Shown here one piece after another: positions 15,245-25,939 of a DNA stretch of 49,693 nucleotides; the first letter of the stretch is position 1; every line of letters begins with the position of its first letter. The stretch comes from Prevotella sp. (GTDB lineage: Bacteria > Bacteroidota > Bacteroidia > Bacteroidales > Bacteroidaceae), in assembly GCA_018385335.1 (NCBI GenBank), contig JAHAZN010000079.1, positions 1-49,693 on the forward strand. The letters run 5' to 3'. The position numbers and the translations under genes are program-made. The notes beneath the pieces are model-generated. The model worked only from the letters and a program-made list of their open reading frames with translations, was not told the DNA's origin and did not search any database.

Positions 15245-16570
15245 TTATTCTCTACTCCAACACAGTTCCAATATCTCAGTAGTCTTTTCTGTCACCTTAT
15301 AGCGGTCATCAACTCTTTCGCCCACTAACCATACTACTTTATCCTGGGTATCACACAGCACCATCTGTTTCCTTTTCTCAAACAGCGACAGTTTGCGGTC
15401 TGTCATATAATCGCTCACGAGTTTCATGCCTCGCATACCGAAGGGTCGCATCTTCTCTCCCTTTCTCACTCTCCGCAGGGTCAGGGGGAACATGACCATA
15501 GCTGCATCAACCCACACCCTATCGTTTTCTCTCGGGAGCAACGTCCTATCAGTCAGCGGCATCTGTCTTACGCATATCCTTTTTCCATTGTTAAGCAGGT
15601 AGTTACCACACTCGGGTATTTTCAGACTACCCACCCCCTCTTCTTTCTTCTGTATCAGCAGTCGTCCTCTGTCGATAAGCAGTTCGTGGTCAGCCGTCTT
15701 AAAGCATCTGCCCGTCTCTTCTGTCATCTCTATCTGCCGAGACAATTCTGCCGAGACACCATAGGGGCGCAATAGTTCGAAGAGCAACGTAGAACACGCC
15801 ACCTCTTTTTTCAGCATTTTGAGATTGACCACTATCGTCTCATCTCCTCTGCTCATCACCTTCGCTTTCGTATGCTCCACCACGGTTTCAAGCAGTTGTT
15901 CCACCTCCGACAGCCGTTCGGCTGTCATCTGTATATGCCTCACTACCTGCGGGTTAAACTGTTTAAGAAGAGGTATGAGATGATGCCTAAACCGGTTTCT
16001 TACCGCCTCATCTTCTGCATTCGTACTATCCTCTACAAAGTTCTGTCCCTCGTTTCTGAGAAAGTCACGTATCTCCTCTCTGTCCACACAAAGCAATGGT
16101 CGCACGATACGTCCGTTCCTGGGTTTGATACCTGCGAGTCCTCGCAGTCCGGCTCCTCTCACCAGATTCATCAGCACCGTCTCCACCTGGTCGTCGAGAT
16201 GATGTGCCACGCAGATAGCATCGGCTCCGAGGTCCTTTCTCAACTGCTCAAAATAGTGGTATCTTAAGTTTCTCGCTGCCAGTTCGATACTCTGATGATG
16301 CAGTTTGGCATAGGTGAGCGTATCGAAATGAACAGGATGAAAAACCACTCCCATCTCCTCGCAGAGTTTCTTAACGAAAGCCTCATCGCGGTCGGACTCA
16401 CTTCCACGGAGATGGAAATTGCAATGCACAGCCTCCACACGGTAGCCCATCTTGAGCATCACCATGAGCAGCGCCACGCTGTCGGCGCCTCCACTCACTC
16501 CTGCAAGATACAGCTGACGACTGTCGAGGAGCCTGTGACTGTTTATATATTGTTCTACTCTTTCAAGCAT
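15245..16570 (-). CDS. tilS: tRNA(Ile)-lysidine synthase TilS
   Basis: This 441-residue protein has the PP-loop SGGADS at residues 26-31, the N-type ATP pyrophosphatase core with HCNFHLRGSESDRDEAF and AHHLDDQVET, and a C-terminal substrate-binding part ending LVGERVDDRYKVTEKT. TilS changes C34 of tRNA-Ile(CAU) to lysidine so that it reads AUA. It starts 9 bases after rlmI and is the last gene of exonuclease-rlmI-tilS. Confidence 0.96.
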   Translation of the reverse strand: MLERVEQYINSHRLLDSRQLYLAGVSGGADSVALLMVMLKMGYRVEAVHCNFHLRGSESDRDEAFVKKLCEEMGVVFHPVHFDTLTYAKLHHQSIELAARNLRYHYFEQLRKDLGADAICVAHHLDDQVETVLMNLVRGAGLRGLAGIKPRNGRIVRPLLCVDREEIRDFLRNEGQNFVEDSTNAEDEAVRNRFRHHLIPLLKQFNPQVVRHIQMTAERLSEVEQLLETVVEHTKAKVMSRGDETIVVNLKMLKKEVACSTLLFELLRPYGVSAELSRQIEMTEETGRCFKTADHELLIDRGRLLIQKKEEGVGSLKIPECGNYLLNNGKRICVRQMPLTDRTLLPRENDRVWVDAAMVMFPLTLRRVRKGEKMRPFGMRGMKLVSDYMTDRKLSLFEKRKQMVLCDTQDKVVWLVGERVDDRYKVTEKTTEILELCWSRE

Positions 16571-16579
16571 CCACTCTCA

Positions 16580-17767
16580 CTATTCCACGTAGAGCACCAA
16601 GCCCTTAAGATACTCTCCTTCGGGATGATAGATATTTACAGGATGGTCGGCTGGCTGGTGCAACTGATGCAGAATCCTCACCTTCCTACCCGCCTGTGCA
16701 GCAGCGGTGAACACTGCATTTCTGAAATTCTCCTTGGTCACCACCTGACTGCATGAGAAAGTGAACAGTACACCTCCCGACTCAATCTTTTCAAAAGCTT
16801 TGGCATTCAGACGGATATACCCCTTCAGCGCATTATGGAGCGCTGCCCTGTGCTTAGCAAAAGCAGGGGGGTCGAGAATAATGAGGTCATACTGATTGCC
16901 CAGTTGGTCCAAGAACTTGAAAGCATCCTCACAGTAAGCCTCATGGCGGCCATCGCCGGGGAAGTTGAGCGCCACATTCCTTTTAGTCAGCTCAATGGCT
17001 TTGGCACTGCTGTCCACGGAGTGTACCTTGAGTGCACCTCCTCGCATGGCATAGAACGAGAATCCTCCGGTATAACAAAACATATTGAGCACCTTTCTCC
17101 CCTTGGCATAGTGTTCAAGCAGTGCTCTGTTCTCACGCTGATCAACGAAGAAGCCAGTCTTCTGCCCCTTGAGCCAATCGACATAAAACTTCAATCCGTT
17201 TTCCACGGCTGTATTGTCGTCGCTCCCACCATAGATAAAGCCATTTTCCTGTCCCAGTTCGGCCTTGAAGGGTAGTGTGGTCTCACTCTTATAGTAGATA
17301 TTCTCTATACGACTGCCCATCACCGCCACCAATGCCTGTGCAATATCATGGCGCGAGCAATGCATTCCCACGCTATGTGCCTGCATCACAGCAGTCTTTC
17401 CATAGACGTCAATCACCAAGCCGGGGAGCAGATCACCTTCTCCATGCACCAAACGGTAGGTGTTATTCTCTGGATTATCGGCTATTCCTATGGTCTGTCG
17501 CATGGTGAGGGCCGATTTCAGACGACTCTGCCAGAAGCTCTCGTCGATCGCCACATCACGGAAGGAGAGCACCCTTACTGCTATCGAGCCCACCTGATAG
17601 TGCCCGACGGCAACAAACTTCCCTTCTGAGTTACAAACCACCACTACGTCGCCCTCCTCCATCTGCTGAGGAAGATGCTGGATGGCACCAGAGAACACCC
17701 AGGGATGAAAGCGTTTCAAACTCTCTTCCTTCCCTTTCTTAAGTATGATTTTCGGATACATTGTCAT
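16580..17767 (-). CDS. rlmI: 23S rRNA (cytosine-C5) methyltransferase RlmI-like
   Basis: This 395-residue protein has an N-terminal PUA domain (about 1-80, RFHPWVFSGAI), an EEHAD-like middle segment, and a Rossmann methyltransferase domain with VLNMFCYTGGFSFYAM, the DPPAFAK motif and the catalytic cysteine region FSCSQVV. This matches the RlmI/YccW family that methylates C1962 of 23S rRNA. Its start overlaps the end of the exonuclease gene by 29 bases, which suggests coupled translation. Confidence 0.93.
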   Translation of the reverse strand: MTMYPKIILKKGKEESLKRFHPWVFSGAIQHLPQQMEEGDVVVVCNSEGKFVAVGHYQVGSIAVRVLSFRDVAIDESFWQSRLKSALTMRQTIGIADNPENNTYRLVHGEGDLLPGLVIDVYGKTAVMQAHSVGMHCSRHDIAQALVAVMGSRIENIYYKSETTLPFKAELGQENGFIYGGSDDNTAVENGLKFYVDWLKGQKTGFFVDQRENRALLEHYAKGRKVLNMFCYTGGFSFYAMRGGALKVHSVDSSAKAIELTKRNVALNFPGDGRHEAYCEDAFKFLDQLGNQYDLIILDPPAFAKHRAALHNALKGYIRLNAKAFEKIESGGVLFTFSCSQVVTKENFRNAVFTAAAQAGRKVRILHQLHQPADHPVNIYHPEGEYLKGLVLYVE

Positions 17768-18386
17768 TGTCTTTAGTTTTCATCACCACATAATCTCCAC
17801 TACTCATCAGTCTGTCCCATTCTTCGTAGAGATGGATACACGCCCAGGCATCAGTTGCAGCATAAGTTTTCTGTTTGTCGCTCAGCACATCAGCTTCCCA
17901 GTTGCTCAACTGCTGTCCCTTACTTATTCGTTTGCCAAAGAAGTTGGCATAGAGTTTCTGGAGACTCATATCCTCCACACCCATCTTCTTCATACAGTCC
18001 TGAATATCCACAAACCAGCCCGGCTCAAAAGGTCCCAACTTATGCAGACTCAGGATATCGTCACGCAGAGAGAGACCCACTTTCAGCACATTGGTATCTT
18101 CAAGCAGGCGCACTATAGAGGGCGACATGCCGATATAGTTCAACCTGAAAAGGAAACAGATATCTTTAGTTGCTACCTGCAAGAGTGCCACCTTATGAGA
18201 CACTCCTTTCTTGAACGAAGGTCTCGTCTCAGTATCTATGCCTAGGATGGGCTGTGCCAACAGGAAGTTGACTGCCTGTTCTGCCTCATGCTGAGAAAGC
18301 ACAACTATCGTACGCCCGTCGAAGGTGACTCGAGGGAGCTTGGCTATCTTTGTTTTATCGAATTTTGCGTCAATCTGCTTTTTCAT
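17739..18386 (-). CDS. 3'-5' exonuclease, RNase D/DnaQ-like DEDDy type
   Basis: This 215-residue protein has the three exonuclease motifs: GIDTETRPSF (D and E), KVGLSLRDDILSL (D) and YAATDAWACIHLY (Y and D), so it is of the DEDDy class found in RNase D and the Werner exonuclease. There is no HRDC domain. The start is placed at ATG 18386 because a -7 box (TACTTTTG, 18413-18406) lies where a longer ORF (to 18416) would begin. It heads exonuclease-rlmI-tilS and may act on RNA or DNA ends; the substrate is not shown by sequence. Confidence 0.87.
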   Translation of the reverse strand: MKKQIDAKFDKTKIAKLPRVTFDGRTIVVLSQHEAEQAVNFLLAQPILGIDTETRPSFKKGVSHKVALLQVATKDICFLFRLNYIGMSPSIVRLLEDTNVLKVGLSLRDDILSLHKLGPFEPGWFVDIQDCMKKMGVEDMSLQKLYANFFGKRISKGQQLSNWEADVLSDKQKTYAATDAWACIHLYEEWDRLMSSGDYVVMKTKDNDNVSENHT

Positions 18387-18405
18387 TGTATAGCTTTTCC
18401 ACCTG

Positions 18406-18413
18406 CAAAAGTA
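18406..18413 (-). promoter_or_regulatory. -7 box of exonuclease-rlmI-tilS
   Basis: TACTTTTG on the minus strand gives a start of transcription near 18402 and a leader of about 16 bases. It decides the start codon of the exonuclease gene. Confidence 0.65.
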
Positions 18414-18456
18414 CAAAAAAAAAGGGAGTTTATGATAGTATGTGAAAAAAATCAGT

Positions 18457-18464
18457 TATTTTTG
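18457..18464 (+). promoter_or_regulatory. -7 box of ftsK operon
   Basis: TATTTTTG lies 80 bases before the ftsK ATG. It is back to back with the exonuclease promoter. No clear -33 TTTG is seen. Confidence 0.6.
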
Positions 18465-18543
18465 CAGAATAATTCGCCGCCATCGGCAGGAGATACAAGC
18501 AGGGAGTTTTCCCCAACAACAAAAGATAACACGTTAATAATCA

Positions 18544-21027
18544 ATGGCAAAAAAGACAAAAACCGCAAAACCTTCCAAGAGCATGTCGATGAAGGAAGCT
18601 TTGGGCATAACAAATATATTCATGAATGAGCGCATCAACTTCATGCTGGGCATGGTGTTGTTTGCCATAGCTGTCTATCTGCTCTTCGCCTTTATCTCAT
18701 TTATAAGTACGGGCGTCGCCGACCAGAGTCTGATAGAAGTACCCCGCGATAATGACATACTCAACACGCAGCATGAGTTTCAGAACAGTTGCGGTTCGCT
18801 CGGTGCCTACCTCTCCCATTTCTTCATCAAGCGTTGTTTTGGTTTTCCGGCTTTCCTCATCCCCATTATCATGATTATGATAGCAGGAAAGATAATGAAG
18901 GCTTACAACGTGAGGTTGCTCAAGTGGTTCATGTCGCTTATGCTCCTCATGGTATGGAGCTCAGTCACCCTGGCTAAGTTTCTCAGTCCGTTCATGCCCA
19001 ACGCGTGTTTCAACCCTGGTGGCGACCACGGACTTTTCATCTGTCAATACACGGAGAATATCCTCGGTGCACCCGGTTTGACGGGTATCCTGCTGCTTAC
19101 GGCTATCGCCTTCCTTACCTACACCACCTTCGAGACCATCGAGTGGATAAGAAAACTGCTTAACCCTGCTAAGTTCTTTGCCAACAGAGTAAAGTTTCAT
19201 GTCACCAACGAGACAGGCGCTGAATCTATGCAAAATATCGCTCCCGTACTGAGTAATACGCTTGAAGACCCCAAGGTCTTTGACGACCCAGAGAAACAGG
19301 AGGTGATTTTTGATGTTGCAGATGAAGACAGTAAGCAGGACCTCATCGAAGAGGAGGAGCCACACGAAGCAGAGGAGCATATCAGAGTAGAGAATAGACC
19401 GAAAGAAGAGTCAGATACCGAAGAGGTGGAAATGGAGATAGAACAGGGCAAGGAAGAGATACAGGCTTCGACCAACCGACTTGTCAACGAGAAGGAACTG
19501 TCGATGACGCCCTACGACCCTAAACTCGACCTTGAAAACTATCACTATCCTACACTCGACCTGCTGAAGAAGTATGACAACGATGGCAAACCATATATCG
19601 ACATGGCTGAGCAGACGGCTAACAAGAACCGCATCGTGGAGGTGTTGCGCAATTTCGGTGTGGAGATCAGCAGCATAAAAGCCACTGTAGGACCCACCAT
19701 CACGCTCTACGAGATAACGCCTGCCCAGGGTGTACGCATCTCAAAGATACGTAACCTCGAGGATGATATCGCACTCAGTCTGTCGGCACTCGGCATCCGT
19801 ATCATTGCCCCCATCCCCGGCAAAGGCACCATAGGTATTGAAGTGCCTAATGCCAAGCCCAATATCGTTTCCATGGAGAGCATCCTCAATTCAAAGAAGT
19901 TTCAGGAAGCTAACATGGAGTTGCCCTGCGCCATCGGCAAGACCATTACCAACGAGGTGTTTATGTTCGACCTTGCCAAGATTCCTCACCTCCTGGTAGC
20001 AGGTGCCACCGGACAGGGTAAGTCGGTAGGACTGAATGCTATCATCACTTCACTGCTCTACAAGAAACATCCTGCAGAGATGAAGATTGTGCTGATTGAC
20101 CCCAAGAAGGTGGAGTTTAGCATCTACGGACCACTTGCTAATCACTTCCTTGCCAAGGTGCCTGATGAAGATGCCGAACCTATCATCACTGACGTCACTA
20201 AGGTGGTGCGCACACTCAACAGTCTGTGTAAGGAGATGGACACGCGTTATGACCTGCTGAAGATCGCTGGTGCACGCAACCTCAAGGAGTATAACCAGAA
20301 GTTTATCGCCCGCCAGCTCAACCCCGAGCACGGTCATCGGTTCATGCCCTATATCGTAGTGATTATCGATGAGTTTGGTGACCTGATAATGACTGCCGGC
20401 AAAGAGATAGAGTTGCCTATAGCGCGTATCGCTCAGCTGGCGCGCGCCGTAGGCATCCACATGGTGATAGCCACACAGCGTCCTACCACGACGATTATCA
20501 CGGGTAACATCAAGGCCAACTTCCCCGGACGTATCGCCTTTAAGGTGAGTGCTATGATCGACTCGAAGACCATCCTCGACCGCCCGGGTGCCAACCAGCT
20601 CATCGGTAGGGGTGATCTGCTCTTCCTACATGGCAACGAGCCCGTGCGTGTGCAGTGTGCATTCGTAGATACCCCAGAGGTGGAACGCATTAATCAGTTT
20701 ATTGCCAAGCAGCAGGGATATGTCTGTCCCTTCGAGTTGCCTGAGCCCGACACAGCTGACGGCGACGGCATGGGCGCTGCAGCCGATGTTGACCTGCAAC
20801 ATCTCGACCCATTGTTCGAGGAAGCAGCGCGCCTGGTGGTGATCAACCAGTCGGGAAGTACGAGTATGATTCAGCGTAAGTATTCAATAGGCTATAACCG
20901 TGCCGGACGACTGATGGACCAGCTGGAGAAAGCTGGCGTGGTGGGACCTGCTTCGGGAGGCAAACCACGCGAGGTGCTCATCCAAGACGAGAACAGCTTG
21001 TTTAACCTTATCAACAGCCTACGTTGA
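18544..21027 (+). CDS. ftsK: DNA translocase FtsK/SpoIIIE
   Basis: This 827-residue protein has several N-terminal membrane segments (about residues 35-60, 90-120, 130-150 and 175-200), an acidic linker (about 235-310), the alpha/beta motor with Walker A GATGQGKS at 487-494 and Walker B IVVIIDEFGDL, and a C-terminal winged-helix gamma domain (STSMIQRKYSIGYNRAGRLMDQLE) that reads orienting DNA sequences. It pumps chromosome ends through the septum and activates dimer resolution. It is the first gene of ftsK-lolA-DUF4491-rlmH-uvrA. Confidence 0.97.
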   Translation: MAKKTKTAKPSKSMSMKEALGITNIFMNERINFMLGMVLFAIAVYLLFAFISFISTGVADQSLIEVPRDNDILNTQHEFQNSCGSLGAYLSHFFIKRCFGFPAFLIPIIMIMIAGKIMKAYNVRLLKWFMSLMLLMVWSSVTLAKFLSPFMPNACFNPGGDHGLFICQYTENILGAPGLTGILLLTAIAFLTYTTFETIEWIRKLLNPAKFFANRVKFHVTNETGAESMQNIAPVLSNTLEDPKVFDDPEKQEVIFDVADEDSKQDLIEEEEPHEAEEHIRVENRPKEESDTEEVEMEIEQGKEEIQASTNRLVNEKELSMTPYDPKLDLENYHYPTLDLLKKYDNDGKPYIDMAEQTANKNRIVEVLRNFGVEISSIKATVGPTITLYEITPAQGVRISKIRNLEDDIALSLSALGIRIIAPIPGKGTIGIEVPNAKPNIVSMESILNSKKFQEANMELPCAIGKTITNEVFMFDLAKIPHLLVAGATGQGKSVGLNAIITSLLYKKHPAEMKIVLIDPKKVEFSIYGPLANHFLAKVPDEDAEPIITDVTKVVRTLNSLCKEMDTRYDLLKIAGARNLKEYNQKFIARQLNPEHGHRFMPYIVVIIDEFGDLIMTAGKEIELPIARIAQLARAVGIHMVIATQRPTTTIITGNIKANFPGRIAFKVSAMIDSKTILDRPGANQLIGRGDLLFLHGNEPVRVQCAFVDTPEVERINQFIAKQQGYVCPFELPEPDTADGDGMGAAADVDLQHLDPLFEEAARLVVINQSGSTSMIQRKYSIGYNRAGRLMDQLEKAGVVGPASGGKPREVLIQDENSLFNLINSLR

Positions 21028-21083
21028 GCATGAAAGAAGCGCAATGGTAAGGAGATAGAAAAAGAATATAACACTACAGAAGA

Positions 21084-21683
21084 ATGAAAAAGATTTGTTT
21101 GCTAAGCATCCTGATGCTCATCGGTCAACTGTCATTCGGACAGTCGGCTAAAGATATTCTCGAGAAGGTGGCTGCCAAACTTACCAATAAGAGCGGTGTC
21201 ACTGCCTCATTCAAGATGGAGAGCGAGAAGATGGGGACCACCACGGGCACCATCGCCGTAAAAGGCAAGAAGTTTCAGGCTTCTACACCACAGGCCATCA
21301 CATGGTTCGACGGTAAGACCCAATGGACTTATCTCAAGAGCAATGATGAGGTGAACGTAAGCACTCCCACCCCACAGCAGCTCCAGGCCATCAACCCTTA
21401 TACCTTTATTTATATATATAAGCAGGGATATGCACTGAGCAAGACTGAGAAGGGTGACAACTATCATGTGACGCTGAAAACCAACGACAAGAAGAGGCAG
21501 ATACAGGAGATGGTGGTGGTGTGCAACAAAAAGAGTTTGGTACCATCGGTGATACGAATGAAGCGTGGCAACGCATGGACCACTTTCACTATCAGCAAGT
21601 TGAAGACCACATCAATCCCCGATAGTAAGTTCCGCTTCAACCCCAAGGACTATCCTCATGCCGAGGTGATAGATCTGAGATAA
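21084..21683 (+). CDS. lolA: LolA-like periplasmic lipoprotein carrier
   Basis: This 199-residue protein has a signal peptide (MKKICLLSILMLIGQLSFGQ) and the LolA-type half-barrel pattern (SFKMESEKMGTTTGTIAVKG, TWFDGKTQWTY, FRFNPKDYPHAEVIDLR at the end). LolA carries lipoproteins from the inner to the outer membrane. It starts 56 bases after ftsK; LolA next to FtsK is a common arrangement in bacteria. The Bacteroidetes members are divergent, so the exact cargo is not certain. Confidence 0.85.
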   Translation: MKKICLLSILMLIGQLSFGQSAKDILEKVAAKLTNKSGVTASFKMESEKMGTTTGTIAVKGKKFQASTPQAITWFDGKTQWTYLKSNDEVNVSTPTPQQLQAINPYTFIYIYKQGYALSKTEKGDNYHVTLKTNDKKRQIQEMVVVCNKKSLVPSVIRMKRGNAWTTFTISKLKTTSIPDSKFRFNPKDYPHAEVIDLR

Positions 21684-21741
21684 CCCGCGCTACACCCACT
21701 TGCTTTCGCCCGCGTATCTAACAATAGTACCGCCCTACCTC

Positions 21742-22029
21742 ATGCACTTCACAGGAATACTCATCGCCATAGGCACATTTCTTATTATTGGGATATTCCA
21801 TCCCATCGTCATCAAGACAGAGTACTATTTCGGCACCCGCCCCTGGTGGCTGTTTCTTGCCGGTGGTATCGTGAGCATCGTTGCAGCTCTCTTTGTGGAA
21901 GATGTGATGCTCTCTGCCTTCCTCGGTGTCCTTGGTGCTTCGTTCCTTTGGTCGATAGGCGAACTCTTTGAACAGAAGAAACGCGTGGAGAAAGGGTGGT
22001 TTCCCCGTAACCCAAAGAAGAACAGGTAA
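21742..22029 (+). CDS. DUF4491 membrane protein
   Basis: This 95-residue protein has three predicted membrane helices (FTGILIAIGTFLIIGIFHPI, WWLFLAGGIVSIVAALFVED, VMLSAFLGVLGASFLWSIGEL) and a basic C-terminus (GWFPRNPKKNR). It matches the DUF4491 family. The start is placed at ATG 21742; a TTG at 21700 would add 14 residues with no family support. It lies 14 bases before rlmH. Function is unknown. Confidence 0.85.
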   Translation: MHFTGILIAIGTFLIIGIFHPIVIKTEYYFGTRPWWLFLAGGIVSIVAALFVEDVMLSAFLGVLGASFLWSIGELFEQKKRVEKGWFPRNPKKNR

Positions 22030-22043
22030 TAAGATACACTCAC

Positions 22044-22514
22044 ATGAAAATCATTCTACTTCTCGTAGGCAAGACCACCAACAAGCACATTGGCGCCTGT
22101 ATCAACGATTATGTGGAGCGTATCGGTCATTATGTGCCCTTTGAACTTCAGGTGATTCCCGAACTGAAACAGACCAAGCATCTCACCGAAGCCCAGCAGA
22201 AGCAGATGGAGGGAGAACAGCTGTTACGCGCACTCCAACCTACAGACGATGTAGTGTTGCTCGACGAGCGGGGCAAGGAGCTGCGAAGCATGGAGTTTGC
22301 GCGATGGATAGAACAGAAACAGCACACTGCCCGACGCTTGGTATTCATCATTGGCGGCCCCTATGGTTTCTCTCCCGACCTCTACGCACGCGCCAAAGAG
22401 ATGCTGTCACTATCAAGGATGACCTTCTCTCATCAGATGGTCCGCCTCTTCTTCACCGAACAGATCTATCGGGCATGCACCATCATCAAAGGCGAGCCTT
22501 ACCACCACGAATAA
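22044..22514 (+). CDS. rlmH: 23S rRNA (pseudouridine1915-N3)-methyltransferase RlmH
   Basis: This 156-residue protein is a SPOUT methyltransferase with the RlmH signatures [32 protein letters not shown] and [24 protein letters not shown]; it ends in the conserved KGEPYHHE. It methylates pseudouridine 1915 in helix 69 of mature 70S ribosomes. It is followed after 7 bases by uvrA. Confidence 0.98.
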   Translation: MKIILLLVGKTTNKHIGACINDYVERIGHYVPFELQVIPELKQTKHLTEAQQKQMEGEQLLRALQPTDDVVLLDERGKELRSMEFARWIEQKQHTARRLVFIIGGPYGFSPDLYARAKEMLSLSRMTFSHQMVRLFFTEQIYRACTIIKGEPYHHE

Positions 22515-22521
22515 CCCACTC

Positions 22522-25359
22522 ATGAAAAAGCAGCCATCATCTCCCCATATCACCATCAAGGGGGCACGCGTCAATAACCTTAAGAACATCAATATCGAGC
22601 TGCCCCACAACAAACTGATTGTCGTCTCCGGCGTGAGCGGTTCGGGCAAGTCGTCCTTGGCCTTCGACACCCTTTATGCCGAGGGTCAGCGCCGTTATGT
22701 AGAGAGCCTCTCTGCCTATGCCCGCCAGTTTCTCGGTCGCATCAACAAACCCGAATGCGACTTCATCCTTGGCATTCCTCCAGCCATAGCCATAGAGCAG
22801 CGCGTCATCAGTCGCAACCCACGCTCCACCGTAGGCACGACGACAGAGATCTATGACTATCTCCGACTGCTCTTTGCCCGCATAGGCCACACCTTCTCGC
22901 CCATCAGTGGTGAAGAGGTGAGGAAACACACCACCGAGGATGCCGTCAACTGCATGCGCCAATATTCGCCTGGCACAAAGATGGTTGTCCTCTCTCCCAT
23001 CACACTGAGCGAGGGGAGATCCTTTGTCGAACAGCTCCAGGCTTATCACCAGCAGGGCTACTCACGCCTCTATGCTAAGGGCAACTTCCTCACCATCAAA
23101 GAGCTGACGGAGATGCTGGGCAACGAGACACCCGACGAACTGCCTATGCTGGTCATCGACCGCATGAGTGTTGACATGAGCAATGACAACATCAGCCGAC
23201 TCACCGACTCAGTAGAGACAGCGTTTTATGAGGGCAAGGGCAACTGCTGTCTGATGTTCCTCCCTTCCATGATTCAGTATCATTTCTCCACACATTTCGA
23301 GGCCGACGGACTGACATTCGAGGAGCCTTCGGAAAATATGTTCTCTTTCAACTCGCCCTCGGGCGCCTGCCCCGAATGTCAGGGTTTTGGCAGCATCATC
23401 GGCATCGACGAGCACCTCGTTGTTCCCAACAGCACACTCAGCGTTTATGACGGATGTGTGGTGTGCTGGAACGGAGAGAAGATGAAACAATGGAAAGAGG
23501 AGTTCTGCCGACGAGCAGCCGTTGACAACTTCCCCATCTTCGAGCCCTACCTCAATCTCACACAGCAGCAGAAGAGTTGGCTGTGGCATGGTCTGCCCTC
23601 CGACCTCTCACGTCCTAAGAGTGAGCAGGTGAGCATCGATGCCTTCTTCAATATGGTGCGTGAGAACCAATACAAGATACAATACCGGGTGATGCTGAGC
23701 CGTTTCCGCGGCAAGACCATCTGTCCCCACTGTCATGGCACACGTCTGCGCAAGGAAGCACAGTATGTGAAGATAGGCGGCAAGAGCATCACCGACGTGG
23801 TGCAGATACCTGTGGAGCATCTCCTGCCCTGGTTCCAGTCGCTCCAGTTGTCGAATCAGGAGAGCACCATTGCCCGCCGACTGCTGCACGAGATTACCGT
23901 CCGCCTGCAGTATCTTCTCGATGTAGGTTTGGGCTACCTTACCCTCAACCGACTATCGAACACATTGAGTGGCGGAGAAAGTCAGCGCATACATCTCACC
24001 ACCTCGTTAGGTAGCTCACTGGTAGGTTCACTCTATATCCTCGACGAACCTAGCATCGGTCTTCACAGCCGCGACACTGAGCGACTCATCAGTGTCTTTA
24101 GGAAACTCCGCGACCAGGGCAATACGGTGGTGGTCGTAGAGCACGACGAAGAGATTATCCGTGCCGCTGACCATCTCATCGATGTGGGTCCCGATGCCGG
24201 CAGTCATGGCGGTGAGATTGTCTTCGAGGGTTCACCTACGGCTATCGTACCACTCACCGCCTCACGCCATCCCCGTAGCCACACGGTCAACTATCTCACG
24301 GGGGTGGAGAACATCCCCCTGCCACGTAGCCGCCGTCCGTGGAACCAGACGATCACGATCTGCGGCGCACGTATGAACAACCTCAAAGGCATCGACGCCA
24401 CCATTCCTCTCAACGTGCTGACAGCGGTGACGGGAGTGAGCGGTTCAGGCAAGTCGTCGCTTGTCAAGGGCATCCTCTACCCTGCTCTCAAGCGGCATCT
24501 CGGTGAGGTATGCGACCCACCAGGAGAGTATCTTCAACTGAAGGGCGACACCAAAGCCATTCAGCACATCGAAATGGTTGACCAGCACCCTATAGGCAAG
24601 TCATCACGCTCTAATCCTGCCACTTATCTCAAGGCTTACGACGCCATCCGAGAACTCTATGCAGACCAGCCGTTGGCAAAGCAGATGGACTTCTCACCGC
24701 AGCATTTCTCGTTTAACACCGATGGTGGACGCTGTGAGGAGTGTAAGGGAGCGGGCGAGATTGTAGTGGAGATGCAGTTTATGGCAGACATCACGCTGCC
24801 CTGCGAACACTGTCATGGGCAACGTTTTAAGAAAGATATCCTGGAGGTGAGGTTCGAAGGAAAGAACATTTTCGACGTGCTCGACATGACCGTGAACGAG
24901 GCTATCGAGTTCTTCACCACTCACCATCAAACCACCATCGTCAACCGTCTGAAACCCTTGGCTGAGGTGGGCTTGGGATATATCAAACTCGGACAGAGCT
25001 CTTCCACGCTCTCCGGCGGTGAGAACCAGCGCGTAAAACTCGCCTATTTCATTGGTCAGGAACGACAGCAGCCCACACTTTTCATCTTTGACGAGCCTAC
25101 AACAGGTCTTCATTTTCATGACATCAAGAAACTCCTACATGCCTTCGAACGCCTGATAGAGCGGGGTCACAGCATCGTAGTGGTAGAACACAACTTAGAT
25201 GTCATCAAGTGTGCCGACCATATCATCGACCTCGGTCCTGAGGGTGGCGACAGAGGTGGAACAATCATTGCACAGGGTACACCTGAGGCGGTGAGCGGTT
25301 GTAAGGAGAGTATCACCGGGCACTATCTGAAGGAGAAACTCTATGGTGGAGCGGAGTAA
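22522..25359 (+). CDS. uvrA: Excinuclease ABC subunit UvrA
   Basis: This 945-residue protein has two ABC ATPase halves: Walker A GVSGSGKS at 37-44 and again near 638-645, ABC signatures LSGGESQR and LSGGENQR, and zinc-finger cysteine pairs ([34 protein letters not shown]). The length is normal. UvrA finds bulky DNA lesions and loads UvrB in nucleotide excision repair. It is the last gene of the ftsK operon. Only a weak stem (GATTG/CAATC near 25373-25384) follows. Confidence 0.97.
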   Translation: MKKQPSSPHITIKGARVNNLKNINIELPHNKLIVVSGVSGSGKSSLAFDTLYAEGQRRYVESLSAYARQFLGRINKPECDFILGIPPAIAIEQRVISRNPRSTVGTTTEIYDYLRLLFARIGHTFSPISGEEVRKHTTEDAVNCMRQYSPGTKMVVLSPITLSEGRSFVEQLQAYHQQGYSRLYAKGNFLTIKELTEMLGNETPDELPMLVIDRMSVDMSNDNISRLTDSVETAFYEGKGNCCLMFLPSMIQYHFSTHFEADGLTFEEPSENMFSFNSPSGACPECQGFGSIIGIDEHLVVPNSTLSVYDGCVVCWNGEKMKQWKEEFCRRAAVDNFPIFEPYLNLTQQQKSWLWHGLPSDLSRPKSEQVSIDAFFNMVRENQYKIQYRVMLSRFRGKTICPHCHGTRLRKEAQYVKIGGKSITDVVQIPVEHLLPWFQSLQLSNQESTIARRLLHEITVRLQYLLDVGLGYLTLNRLSNTLSGGESQRIHLTTSLGSSLVGSLYILDEPSIGLHSRDTERLISVFRKLRDQGNTVVVVEHDEEIIRAADHLIDVGPDAGSHGGEIVFEGSPTAIVPLTASRHPRSHTVNYLTGVENIPLPRSRRPWNQTITICGARMNNLKGIDATIPLNVLTAVTGVSGSGKSSLVKGILYPALKRHLGEVCDPPGEYLQLKGDTKAIQHIEMVDQHPIGKSSRSNPATYLKAYDAIRELYADQPLAKQMDFSPQHFSFNTDGGRCEECKGAGEIVVEMQFMADITLPCEHCHGQRFKKDILEVRFEGKNIFDVLDMTVNEAIEFFTTHHQTTIVNRLKPLAEVGLGYIKLGQSSSTLSGGENQRVKLAYFIGQERQQPTLFIFDEPTTGLHFHDIKKLLHAFERLIERGHSIVVVEHNLDVIKCADHIIDLGPEGGDRGGTIIAQGTPEAVSGCKESITGHYLKEKLYGGAE

Positions 25360-25463
25360 GCGAAAGCAAATAGATTGTTCAATCGCTTGTTTTAGTGCTA
25401 CTGCTGATGCTTAAGAAATAACCACTCTAAATAGATATCAAACCTTAAAAAAGCGATGCAAAT

Positions 25464-25494
25464 TTTGTGTTTAAGAAAAAAAACATTATCTTTG
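25464..25494 (+). promoter_or_regulatory. Promoter of tRNA pair
   Basis: TTTG (25464-25467) is followed after 19 bases by TATCTTTG (25487-25494). Transcription would start about 30 bases before tRNA-Thr. Confidence 0.8.
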
Positions 25495-25528
25495 CACCGC
25501 AAAAAAAAGCAAAGAGTGCTTTTTTGTT

Positions 25529-25601
<73 letters not shown>

Positions 25602-25631
25602 CTCTCTTTTATAATTAAGGTTTATCACGAA

Positions 25632-25704
25632 GCGGTAATAGCTCAGTTGGTAGAGCATTGGCTTCCCAAGCCGAGGGTCGCGGGTTCGAGTCCCGTTTAC
25701 CGCT
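25632..25704 (+). tRNA. tRNA-Gly (anticodon CCC)
   Basis: The 73-base cloverleaf has acceptor GCGGTAA/TTACCGC, D arm GCTC...GAGC, anticodon stem TTGGC/GCCGA with loop TTCCCAA (anticodon CCC, reads GGG), and a normal T arm. It lies 30 bases after tRNA-Thr, is probably cotranscribed, and is followed by a run of T. Confidence 0.97.
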
Positions 25705-25886
25705 CCTTTTTTTTTCTATCAACTCCCCCTCCACTCTTTTTCTTCTATCAGAGAGACCACTAACCAAACAGGTCTTCAGCGTATTGTGCGCTCACCTTAG
25801 TTCCTTTCATGTGCTTTTTTCATTTGCCAGCAGATAAAACATACTAACGCCCTAAATGAAAAAAAATGCCAACATCGCCCCTTTTT

Positions 25887-25918
25887 TTTGCATAATAAAT
25901 TGAGAATAATTATCTTTG
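25887..25918 (+). promoter_or_regulatory. lepA promoter
   Basis: TTTG (25887-25890) is followed after 20 bases by TATCTTTG (25911-25918). Transcription would start near 25922, which rules out any start codon before ATG 25940. Confidence 0.85.
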
Positions 25919-25939
25919 CATTTCAAAAGCTTTTTAGAA